Origin: Salipiger bermudensis
GTDB taxonomy: Bacteria > Pseudomonadota > Alphaproteobacteria > Rhodobacterales > Rhodobacteraceae
Direction: 5' to 3'
Assembly: GCF_020171625.1 (NCBI RefSeq)
Contig: NZ_JAIUZY010000003.1
Coordinates: 310,001-374,000 of the forward strand
DNA length: 64,000 bases
This document shows positions 9,758 to 17,488 of this stretch, one piece after another; position 1 is the first letter of the stretch; the number at the start of each line of letters is the position of its first letter. The notes under the pieces were generated by a model. It saw only the letters and a program-made list of their open reading frames with translations. It had not been told where the DNA came from and searched no databases. Both the position numbers and the translations under genes were made by a program.

Positions 9758-10573
9758 TCAGATCATCCAGGGTCGTGGAAGTTCTGCGCCGCTCAGGCGG
9801 CGCAGGACGGGGGCAAGGTGGCCCCGCAATGTGTAGCCGTCAACGGAAACCACACGGAGGACCAGAAGTTCCGCCGACAGCGCCGAGAGCCCCGCCGTCT
9901 CCGGCAGCATCTCGCGCAGCGGATCGCGCAGCGTGGCCGCTCCGGGGGCGGCATGGATCACCGTCGCCACCGCCCCAGCCCCGTTCGCGATCGCCGGGTG
10001 CGCAAGCGTCCCGGCGGCGTCGTCTTGCAGGTGCAGCCGGTCGGCAAAGGCCAGCCGGCCGTCGATGCGCAGGTCGATGCGGTCGCGCAGGCGCAGGTCG
10101 TGCAGCACCTCGCCCATGGCGTGACGGCCGAACACCAGCGCCTCGCAGGCGGTCAGCCTCGCGTCACCGGCCATGTCGATGCTCAGCCGCCTGTCGAGCG
10201 CACCGCCTTCGAACAGGATGGTCTCCTGTGGCAGCCAGTCGAGCCGCGCCCCCGCCCCGAGCGTGAGCCGGGTCTCGACCCGGCCGGTCTCGGCGGGCAG
10301 CGCGCGGTAGACACGCTCGGCGGCCTGCGTGGTCATCACCAGATGCGCGCCCGGCTCGGCGTACGCCTCGACCTCGAAGGCATCGCCGCCGGTAACCCCG
10401 CCCGAGCTGTTGAGATACACCGCCTGCAGCGCATCCTTCGGGCGCGGAAACAGCAGCTTGGCGCTTCCCGACATGTGCAGGTCCGAGATCGCCGTGCGAC
10501 CGTTGCGCAGGCGGGCGCCAAGGCGGGCCTTTCCCCTCGCGCGCTGCGCGGCACTGGCGGCCGGCGCGGTCAT
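9758..10573 (-). CDS. ureD: Urease accessory protein UreD
   Basis: UreD/UreH scaffold (271 aa) that recruits UreF and UreG to apo-urease. Family motifs include LLFPRPKDALQAVYLNSSGG and VTGGDAFEVE, VMTTQAAERVYR, and WLPQETILFEGG. The ATG at 10573 (MTAPAASAAQRARG) is the best start; it lacks a strong ribosome site, and an AGGAGGG about 30 nt upstream is too far to serve it directly. First gene of the urease operon; about 178 bp separate it from trmO, enough for a promoter. Confidence 0.93.
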   Translation of the reverse strand: MTAPAASAAQRARGKARLGARLRNGRTAISDLHMSGSAKLLFPRPKDALQAVYLNSSGGVTGGDAFEVEAYAEPGAHLVMTTQAAERVYRALPAETGRVETRLTLGAGARLDWLPQETILFEGGALDRRLSIDMAGDARLTACEALVFGRHAMGEVLHDLRLRDRIDLRIDGRLAFADRLHLQDDAAGTLAHPAIANGAGAVATVIHAAPGAATLRDPLREMLPETAGLSALSAELLVLRVVSVDGYTLRGHLAPVLRRLSGAELPRPWMI

Positions 10574-10751
10574 CTGCGGCTGATCATATGGGATGGTGCG
10601 GCCCTCCTGCGGCAGGCACCCTTGCCAGCCGATGAGGGAAGGACAAGCAGCCACGCCGCCCTGTGCCGCGGCCCGCCCTTCGCGGTGCATTGGAATGCGC
10701 ACGGAGCAGGCGACATGGCGGGAAATGCCCGCAAACCGGGCAGAATGTAAA

Positions 10752-11240
10752 TCACCAGCCCTGCGCGTCCTCGGCACGCTTCTGCCGCCCCTGATCGCAG
10801 CGCGCCGGCTTGAGGTCGAGCAGCGGCGTTCCATCGAGACAGTCGAGCCCGCGTACCACCAGCACCGGCCCGTCGCGGCGCACGAGCCGGACCATCGAGC
10901 TGCCGATCGGGTTGGGGCGCTGCGGCGAGCGCAGGCTGAAGGTGCCGCGCGGCCCGTCGCTGCCGCGCGGGCGCTGGGTGAGCAGGTCGCGACGCGAGCG
11001 GTCGAGCCAGTAAAGCAGCTCCAGCCAGTCCTTGCCGTCGATCCCCGCCAGCGCCGGCTCAAACCAAGGATCGAGCTCGACCCGGCACTCGGGCCCCTCC
11101 TCCGGATCGCGCTGCCGCGGACAGTCGGCGCGCGTCAGGAACGGTGTGCGGATGCGCCCGATGAAGCGCAACCGCGCGTCATCCGCGGGCGGCAGCTCGA
11201 CGGTGGTTTCTCCGGGGCGGATCTCGGACTCTTGCGACAT
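10752..11240 (-). CDS. tsaA: TrmO/TsaA-family SAM-dependent tRNA methyltransferase
   Basis: A 162-aa UPF0066 protein. The E. coli relative TrmO N6-methylates t6A37 of tRNA-Thr. Signature blocks are FIGRIRTPF near the start, SLRSPQRPNPIGSS, and GLDCLDGTPLLDLKP. It is shorter than E. coli TrmO (about 235 aa), matching the compact bacterial/archaeal TsaA type without the C-terminal domain. ATG 11240 is preceded by AAGGAGATC. It is on the urease strand but is separated from ureD by 178 bp. Confidence 0.88.
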   Translation of the reverse strand: MSQESEIRPGETTVELPPADDARLRFIGRIRTPFLTRADCPRQRDPEEGPECRVELDPWFEPALAGIDGKDWLELLYWLDRSRRDLLTQRPRGSDGPRGTFSLRSPQRPNPIGSSMVRLVRRDGPVLVVRGLDCLDGTPLLDLKPARCDQGRQKRAEDAQGW

Positions 11241-11310
11241 CGGCAGATCTCCTTGCTTTGGCAGCAGCCTAGCGCCTCGCACGCGGCGCCGCCACGGGAT
11301 CACGCAGGGG

Positions 11311-12141
11311 TCAGCCCTTGCGCGCCGCCTTCAGCCCCTCGAGCGCCATGCGCGCACCGTCGGCCACGACCACCGGCACAGCCTGCGCCTCGAGCGCCAG
11401 GCGGTAGGGCTGGGCGGCATTGCCCTCGGCGACGATAGCGACGCTCTGGCCCAGCCAATAGGGCTTGGCCGCGGCCAGCTCCATGCCCACGAGAAGCCCC
11501 ATGGCGCGCGAGGCGGCGAGGCTGTCGGAAAGACCGCTGAGCTGGCGCTCGGCGCGGATCACCGCAAGTTCGCCGGCGAAATTGGCCGGGCGGCCCATCG
11601 CCTGATCCGCCGCCTGCAGCAGCGCCTCCTCGTCGAAGGCGGCGGGCGCGTCGACACCAAGCGCCTCGGGCGCGCCCAGCAGGTCAAACAGCGTGCCGGT
11701 CAGAAAACTGCGAAAGCTGACGATCTCGCCCGCGCTCACATGCACCCAGCGGCTCTGCGCCCCGGGCAGGCAGATCACGCCGTCGAAGCGCGGATTGAGC
11801 GCGAGAAAGCCGGCCACGCGGGTCTCTTCGCCGTGCAGCACGTCGACCGGGCGCTCCTGTGCGATGCCGGGAAGGCGGTGCAGATCGCCGTCGCGCTGCG
11901 CCTGCGCCAGCGTTGGCGGGGCGCAGGGCACGGCGGCGAAGGGCAGCGTCGCCGCACCGCTGAGCACCGCCTGCGTGCCCGGCGCGAGGCCCGGCAGCGC
12001 GTGGCTCAGCGTGCGCGAGAGATCCTCGCCCGCGTCCGCAATGCACGCACTCTGCGCCAGAACGGTCCCATCCTCGGCCATCTGCCAGAGGCGCAGGCGG
12101 CCCTCGCGGTGTTCGGCGGCGATCCAGTCGGGTGATGTCAT
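11311..12141 (-). CDS. dgoK: 2-dehydro-3-deoxygalactonokinase
   Basis: A 276-aa sugar-acid kinase of the DgoK family, phosphorylating 2-keto-3-deoxygalactonate with ATP in galactonate breakdown. Characteristic segments are GEETRVAGFL, LPGAQSRWVHVSAGEIVSF and LTGTLFDLL. The N-terminus (MTSPDWIAAEHREGRLRLW) is typical of the family variant where the first motif is WIAVDWGTT-like but diverged. The partner aldolase dgoA is not in the window, so this may be an isolated or repurposed kinase. Confidence 0.87.
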   Translation of the reverse strand: MTSPDWIAAEHREGRLRLWQMAEDGTVLAQSACIADAGEDLSRTLSHALPGLAPGTQAVLSGAATLPFAAVPCAPPTLAQAQRDGDLHRLPGIAQERPVDVLHGEETRVAGFLALNPRFDGVICLPGAQSRWVHVSAGEIVSFRSFLTGTLFDLLGAPEALGVDAPAAFDEEALLQAADQAMGRPANFAGELAVIRAERQLSGLSDSLAASRAMGLLVGMELAAAKPYWLGQSVAIVAEGNAAQPYRLALEAQAVPVVVADGARMALEGLKAARKG

Positions 12142-12213
12142 GGGCAGCGCTCCTTCTTGGGGCGACAGGTACGCGCCGCGCCGCCCCGGTTCAAGGCCGC
12201 CGGGCGGCGCGCC

Positions 12214-12972
12214 TCAGGGCCACCACGCCTGCCCGACCTCGGCCAGCAGCTTGAGGCAGAGCAGCCCCAGCGCCACGTTGACCAGCGCGAAGAAGGCGCG
12301 TTCCGGCAGCCAGCGGGTGACGCGATAGCCCGACCACGCGCCGATGAGCGCCAGCGGTGCAAGCACCGCGATCTGCCTGAGGCTCTCCCACGAGACCTGC
12401 CCGGCAAGGATGTAGGGCGGCAGCTTCATCCAGTTGATGCAGGCGAAGGTGATGGTGGCGGTGCCCGCGAAGGTCATCTTGGGCATCTTTTGCGGCAGGG
12501 TATAGGCCTGAAACGGCGGCCCGCCGGCATGGCTGATATAGCTGGTGAACCCCGCCAGCGCGCCCCAGAACAGCCCGCGCGGCACGTCCGCCGGGCGGGC
12601 GGCGACATCGCCCGCCAGCCGCTTGCGCAGCGCATCGGCAAGATAGCCGAGCCCGATCAGCGCCACCACGAGCTTGGTTGCCTCGACCGGCACACGCGAG
12701 ACCAGCAGGAAGGCGACGAAGATGCCGATGGCGGCCGCCGGGATCAGGATCTTCAGGTTGCGCGCGGAATAGTGCCCGCGAAACAGCCAGACCGCGTAGA
12801 CATCGGCGAGGATGTACATCGGCAGCAGCAGGCCCGCGGCTGCGGCGGGGGCGATGAAGATCGACAGGATCGGCACGCCCATCATCGCCATCATCGGCAA
12901 GCCGCCCTTCGACATGCCGACAAAGAACGTCGCCGCCCCGGCCGCGATCCAGAAAGCCAACGTCTGTTCCAA
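12214..12972 (-). CDS. TSUP-family transporter (TauE/SafE)
   Basis: A 252-aa integral membrane protein with about 8 hydrophobic segments and the TSUP/TauE-SafE repeat motifs (FFVGMSKGGLP near the start; GFTSYISHAGGPPFQAY in the second half). The family exports or imports sulfite, sulfoacetate and other small organic anions; the substrate here is unknown. The start is uncertain: TTG at 12972 after AAGGGGCGG fits family alignment, while an in-frame ATG lies at 13014 without a good ribosome site. Confidence 0.88.
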   Translation of the reverse strand: MEQTLAFWIAAGAATFFVGMSKGGLPMMAMMGVPILSIFIAPAAAAGLLLPMYILADVYAVWLFRGHYSARNLKILIPAAAIGIFVAFLLVSRVPVEATKLVVALIGLGYLADALRKRLAGDVAARPADVPRGLFWGALAGFTSYISHAGGPPFQAYTLPQKMPKMTFAGTATITFACINWMKLPPYILAGQVSWESLRQIAVLAPLALIGAWSGYRVTRWLPERAFFALVNVALGLLCLKLLAEVGQAWWP

Positions 12973-13045
12973 TGCCCGCCCCTTGCTTGCCTCACCGACC
13001 CGCCCGTCATGCACCCAAGCCGCGGCGGCGAAAAGGCAAAAGCGG

Positions 13046-14035
13046 TCAGGCGGCTTCCTGGGAATGCGCCTTGAGCATCGGAGAGGTCAGCTCGACATCC
13101 TCCTGCAGCGGGCGGTTGGGCTGCAGCCCCGCCGCCTTGAGATCGTCGTGATAGGCGCGCACCGCCTCGCGCGAGGACATGCCGTCGCGGATCACCCGGC
13201 GCATCGCGACCAGCATCAGCACCGGATCCTCGCAACTGAAGCTCTCGCGGCTGAAGCTTGCCAGCCGGGCGCCGTGGCGCTCGGCCTGCGCCAGCCGCTC
13301 GAGGCAATCGCGGGTGGTGCCGTTCGGGCAGCCGGTGATGCCGATGACGATGCGCGAGGGATGCCAGCCGGCCAGCTCCTCGGTGGCGGCGGGGCCGTGG
13401 TAATCGACCTCGATGAAGATCGGCCGCTCGCGGCGGGCGACCCCGGCGAGGCTTCGGATCAGGATGTCATTGCGGAAGGCGGCATACTCGGCATCGCCGG
13501 TGTCGATCTTCATCTTCGGGTCCGAGACCTGCAGGAAATGCCGGATCGCGACCTTGCTGGCGATGTCGCGAAACTCGCAATAGGCGGTGAGCGTGGCATG
13601 ATCGTGTTCGGGACTGTTGTAGAAGGTCATGCCGTAAAGCCCGAGATTGGCCACCGGCTTGACCGCGTCGAGCCGGGCGGAGCGGAACGGCAGCGCCGGA
13701 TGGGCCGGGTAGGTGCCGCCGCGCACGCGCCACACGTCCGTCGGATCGTTGAGCCGCACCGCCGGCGTGGCGGTGGCGCGGGCATAGACGCCGGATTCCG
13801 CCAGCATCTCGGCAGTGGAGAGCGAGGTCAGCACGATATCGGCAAGGTCGCTTTCGATCACCCGTCGCACGTCGGCCCGGTAGGCGGCCAGCGGGCGCGG
13901 CCGCCCCAGCCCGTCGCGCCCGGTCGCCGAACAGCCGCGCAGCAGATCGGCATCCTTGGCGAAGGTGATGATGAAGTCCCCACTGCTATAATCCTCGGCC
14001 GTGATCTTGGCGAGTTTCTCGTCGATGCGTCTCAT
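13046..14035 (-). CDS. Conserved hypothetical protein, possibly aldolase-like barrel
   Basis: A 329-aa cytosolic-looking protein without signal or membrane segments. I do not recognise a named family with confidence. Blocks such as ADIVLTSLSTAEMLAESG, ANLGLYGMTFYN, ERPIFIEVDYHG and RIVIGITGCPNGTT look like beta-strands of a (beta/alpha)8 barrel, of the class I aldolase sort. Start ATG 14035 (MRRIDEKLAK) is preferred over one 72 nt upstream, whose N-terminus would be encoded by the short direct repeat at 14052-14097. Proximity to dgoK hints at sugar-acid metabolism, as inference only. Confidence 0.7.
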   Translation of the reverse strand: MRRIDEKLAKITAEDYSSGDFIITFAKDADLLRGCSATGRDGLGRPRPLAAYRADVRRVIESDLADIVLTSLSTAEMLAESGVYARATATPAVRLNDPTDVWRVRGGTYPAHPALPFRSARLDAVKPVANLGLYGMTFYNSPEHDHATLTAYCEFRDIASKVAIRHFLQVSDPKMKIDTGDAEYAAFRNDILIRSLAGVARRERPIFIEVDYHGPAATEELAGWHPSRIVIGITGCPNGTTRDCLERLAQAERHGARLASFSRESFSCEDPVLMLVAMRRVIRDGMSSREAVRAYHDDLKAAGLQPNRPLQEDVELTSPMLKAHSQEAA

Positions 14036-14051
14036 GTCTGCGGGTCCGCCA

Positions 14052-14097
14052 TGCCATCTTGCCGTCTTGTTGTACTGCCGGCTTGCCATCTTGCCGT
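14052..14097. repeat. Short direct repeat upstream of the 329-aa gene
   Basis: TGCCATCTTGCCGT occurs at 14052-14065 and again at 14084-14097, offset 32 bp, just before the start of the unknown gene. It is probably a slippage product; there is no evidence of regulatory function. Confidence 0.5.
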
Positions 14098-14175
14098 GTT
14101 GCGCCACGCCCGGCAGGGCCGGAGGCGCAACGATCGAAGCTTAGCCGCATATCGCTTACGCAATGGTAAACGCGC

Positions 14176-15054
14176 TCAGACCGGCACGACGTCGACGTGA
14201 TGGGTCGTCCGGTGCGAGCCCGAGGAGCGCAGCGAGCCCTTGACCGGCGCCACGTCGGAATAGTCGCGACCGAAGGCCACGGCGACGTGATCACTGCCGG
14301 CGCGGATGGCGTTGGTGGGATCGAAGGCAACCCAGCCCGCCTCTGCGCCGCACCAGGCCCGCACCCAGGCGTGCATGGCGTCGGCCCCCTCGAGCCGCTT
14401 TTGTCCTTCCGGCGGGGTCGTGCGCAGAAAGCCCGAGACGTAGCCCGCGGGGATGCCCAGGGCGCGCAGCCCGGTGATCATCACGTGGCTGATATCCTGA
14501 CAGACGCCGCGACGGGCGCGGAAGGCCTCGATCGGCGTGGTGGTGACCTCGGTGGCGCCGGGATCGAAGGCAAAGGCGTCGTGCAGCGCCGCGCTCACCG
14601 CGTCGACCGCCGCCAGCGCCGACAGCCCCGGCGCCACGCAGTCCCGCGCGAAGGCGGCGATCTCGGGCTCGGGGCGCAGCCGCGGCGAGGCGCCGACGAA
14701 GTGGTGCGGGCTTTCCGGCGCGATGCTGTGGATCTGCGCCACCTCGCGCGGCACGTCCTCGAGCGCGCAGGACAGATCCAGCCCGTGCGCCGGCTCGTAG
14801 CGCAGCACCCGCCCCTTGAACAGAAAGTCGATCTCCGACAGCCGGCGCCCATGCGCCAGCTCGGTGCAGGGGTTGCCGAAGAAATCGAGCTCGTCGATGC
14901 GATGATCCGGGGCCGGGTCGGTGGTCACCGTGCCGTAGAGTAGCTGCTGGTCCGGCAGGGTGCGGGGCAGCATCCGCAGCAGCGTGCGGCTGGCCGCCGC
15001 CGGGTTCTGGTAGCGGTAGGCGATGCGCAGGGTGATGTCGTATGTCTGGCTCAT
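14176..15054 (-). CDS. Transglutaminase-like cysteine peptidase family protein (N-terminal Bact_transglu domain)
   Basis: A 292-aa protein with a bacterial transglutaminase N-terminal domain (YDITLRIAYRYQNPA, residues ~4-90) and a transglutaminase core. The Cys-His-Asp triad is visible as RRGVCQDISH, MHAWVRAW and FDPTN. It probably acts on isopeptide or peptide bonds. Third gene of a leftward operon, 5 bp after the ATP-grasp/alpha-E gene. The three-gene combination recurs in many proteobacteria and has been predicted from comparative genomics to make or cleave peptide tags; the physiological substrate is unknown. Confidence 0.92.
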   Translation of the reverse strand: MSQTYDITLRIAYRYQNPAAASRTLLRMLPRTLPDQQLLYGTVTTDPAPDHRIDELDFFGNPCTELAHGRRLSEIDFLFKGRVLRYEPAHGLDLSCALEDVPREVAQIHSIAPESPHHFVGASPRLRPEPEIAAFARDCVAPGLSALAAVDAVSAALHDAFAFDPGATEVTTTPIEAFRARRGVCQDISHVMITGLRALGIPAGYVSGFLRTTPPEGQKRLEGADAMHAWVRAWCGAEAGWVAFDPTNAIRAGSDHVAVAFGRDYSDVAPVKGSLRSSGSHRTTHHVDVVPV

Positions 15055-15059
15055 GGGCG

Positions 15060-17462
15060 TCAGCTCAGGTACTGCGCGGTGAGCGCTTCCGAGATTGCCG
15101 CAAGCTCGCGGCGGGTGCGCGACAGGCGCCGCGCGGTGATCTGTTCGGGCGTGGCCACCGCCAAGGCGGTCTGCAGCATCAGGATCTTGCGCCCGGCCTC
15201 GCCCACGCCCTGGGCCCCGGACAGTTCGGCCAGCTTGCTCTCGTCCTCGCGCACCCGGTCGATCTGGAACAGGATCGAGCGCGGGTTGTCGCGGTCGAGC
15301 GCCAGCATGTCGATCACCGTGTCGCGGGAGGTCTCGACCGAATAGCGGCGGCGGTGGGTCATCACGCTGTCGCCGATCTCGACCGTGGCATCGAGCCCGC
15401 CGTCAAGTCCCTCGGCCATGGCAAAGCTCGCCAAAACCGAGGCCATGTGGTCGGCCCGCTCGAGCGCCCGCCCGAGCGACAGGAAGCGCCAGCCGAGGAA
15501 GCGGAACATGTTCTCGTGCACGAGGCCCGAGAAGCCCGCGGTCTTGCGCAGCAGCACGCTCATGGCGCGGGCGGCATCGTCCCCCGGCGCGACGCGCTCC
15601 GACAGCTCGCGGGCGCTGTCGGCGAGATCGTTGAGGGCGGTCCAGCCGTCGGTGGAGAAGCGGTCGCGCACCTTGCTGGCGCAGGTCAACGCCGCGTCGA
15701 GATGGCTCAGCAGCGCCTCTGGCACCGGCTCGCGCGTGTCGACGCCGTAGCTTTCGAGGAACCGGCCAAGGCGGTCGACCAGCGGCACGGTGCGCCGGCC
15801 GTATTCCTCGAGCCGCAGATGGTAGGCGCGCAGCACCCGCACGCTGCCCTCCGCGCGCTCGACATAGCGCCCGAGCCAGTAGAGATTGTCTGCCGCCCGC
15901 GCCGGGAGAAGCCCCGGAAGACGACGCAGGAACGGACCGCTCTGCGCGCGGGCGAGCGTGTCCTGCACCACCGGCTGGTCGGCCATGATCCATACATCCG
16001 CCACCGAGCCGCCGGCCTGCATCCCGAGCGTCGTGGGATCGCCGCCGCGCCCGATCCGGGCGTAGCCGCCGGGCATCACCGCCCAGCCATTGGGGGTGCG
16101 CGCCGCGAACACACGCACCACCATGGGGCGCGGCACCAGCTTGCCGTCGATCATCGCGGGCGTGGTGGACAGCGTCACCGCCTCCTGCCCCACCAGCTGC
16201 GCGCCCTCGCGCTCGATCCAGTCCGACACCGACCCGTCGGCCCCGCAGGGAAACCTGCCGGCCACGGCGGTGTTCGCCTCGATGTCGAAGGGCAGCTTGG
16301 TCGATTGCGCCGAGCCGATCATCATGCGCTCGAGATTGGCCTTCACGTAGCTTTTCTCGGTCTCCTGACCGCACCACCACGTGGCGATGTTGGGCAGGCG
16401 CAGCGGCGCGCCGATCAGGTGGCGCGCGATGCGCGGCAAGAAGGCCATCAGCGCCCGGCTCTCGAGCACGCCCGAGCCGAGGCAGTTGACCATGTCCATC
16501 GCCCCCGCCCGCAGCGCCGCCACCATGCCGGGCGTGCCAAGCGCCGAGGTCTCGTCAAGCTCGAGCGGGTCGGCGAAGCGCGAGTCGAGGCGCCGCCAGA
16601 GCACGCCCACCGGCTCAGGGCCATTGATGGTGCGCACCGCGAGGCGTCCGTCTTGCACCGTGAGATCCTCGCATTCCAGCAGCGAAAAGCCGAGGTAGCG
16701 GGCGATATAGGCGTGTTCGTAATAGGTGTCGGTGTGCTGGCCGGGCGTCAGGATGCCGACCCGCCCCTCGCCGTCGCCGCGCAGCCCGTTCATCGCGTCG
16801 CGGAAGCTGCGGAAGAAGCCGGCGAGGCGCTCGATATTGGTGGTCTGGAACAGGTCGTGGAAGATCCGCGTCGAGGCCATCCGGTTTTCCAGCGCGAACC
16901 CCGCCCCCGAGGGCGCCTGAGTGCGGTCGCCGAGCACGAACCAGCTGCCGTCGGGCGAGCGGCCAAGCTCGAAGGCGAGGAAGTGCAGGTAGTGCCCCGA
17001 GCGCGGTTTCATCCCGACCACCGGGCGCAGCCATTCAGGATTCTGCGCCACCAGATCGGCGGGCAGGAAGCCGTCCCGCACGAGGTCGCCGGGCCCGTAG
17101 AGATCGGCCATCACCCGCTCGAGCAGCTCGGCGCGCTGCGCGATGCCGTCGGCGAGCGCCGCCCATTCGGCCTCGGCGATGACCACCGGCACGTGACTCA
17201 GCGGCCAGCCGCGCATCAACGAGCCGGTCTCCGCGTCCATGCCCGTGCCGCTGTGCTGGCGGAAATAGACGCCAGTGTCGTGCAGGTACTGATCGCCACG
17301 GGCGAAGGCGCGGGCCAGCGTCTCGGCGCTTTGCCCGGCGAGATGACGCATCAACGGATCCCACACCGGGCGCATCGAGCCGTCAGCGCGTTTCAGCTCG
17401 TCGGCCACGCCCTCGATCGGGGCGTAGCCGGAAAGGAAGCGCGTCATCTGCTCCGGCGTCAT
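15060..17462 (-). CDS. Circularly permuted type-2 ATP-grasp fused to alpha-E domain
   Basis: An 800-aa fusion. The first ~480 residues form a circularly permuted ATP-grasp (DUF404/DUF407) with PGQHTDTYYEHAYIARYLGF, MVNCLGSGVLESRALMAFLP and FDIEANTAVAGRFPCG. The rest is an alpha-E (DUF403) helical domain starting around LPARAADNLYWLGRYVERAE. ATP-grasp enzymes ligate carboxylates to amines, so a peptide-like bond is expected. Start ATG 17462 (MTPEQMTRFLSGYAP). In many genomes these domains are separate proteins; here they are one chain. It lies between the two transglutaminase-family genes, 26 bp after the upstream one. Confidence 0.93.
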   Translation of the reverse strand: MTPEQMTRFLSGYAPIEGVADELKRADGSMRPVWDPLMRHLAGQSAETLARAFARGDQYLHDTGVYFRQHSGTGMDAETGSLMRGWPLSHVPVVIAEAEWAALADGIAQRAELLERVMADLYGPGDLVRDGFLPADLVAQNPEWLRPVVGMKPRSGHYLHFLAFELGRSPDGSWFVLGDRTQAPSGAGFALENRMASTRIFHDLFQTTNIERLAGFFRSFRDAMNGLRGDGEGRVGILTPGQHTDTYYEHAYIARYLGFSLLECEDLTVQDGRLAVRTINGPEPVGVLWRRLDSRFADPLELDETSALGTPGMVAALRAGAMDMVNCLGSGVLESRALMAFLPRIARHLIGAPLRLPNIATWWCGQETEKSYVKANLERMMIGSAQSTKLPFDIEANTAVAGRFPCGADGSVSDWIEREGAQLVGQEAVTLSTTPAMIDGKLVPRPMVVRVFAARTPNGWAVMPGGYARIGRGGDPTTLGMQAGGSVADVWIMADQPVVQDTLARAQSGPFLRRLPGLLPARAADNLYWLGRYVERAEGSVRVLRAYHLRLEEYGRRTVPLVDRLGRFLESYGVDTREPVPEALLSHLDAALTCASKVRDRFSTDGWTALNDLADSARELSERVAPGDDAARAMSVLLRKTAGFSGLVHENMFRFLGWRFLSLGRALERADHMASVLASFAMAEGLDGGLDATVEIGDSVMTHRRRYSVETSRDTVIDMLALDRDNPRSILFQIDRVREDESKLAELSGAQGVGEAGRKILMLQTALAVATPEQITARRLSRTRRELAAISEALTAQYLS

Positions 17463-17488
17463 GGAGATCACCCCATCCTGCAAACTGC

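Noticed and set aside
10573-10590. A five-codon minicistron (MISRR) overlapping the ureD start by ATGA
   Set aside because: The strong ribosome site is too far from its ATG, and such short frames arise easily by chance.
10687-10698. GCATTGGAATGC dyad before ureD as an NtrC nitrogen-control site
   Set aside because: The arms are too close and the TGCAC-N7-GTGCA pattern is not met; no sigma-54 promoter was found nearby.
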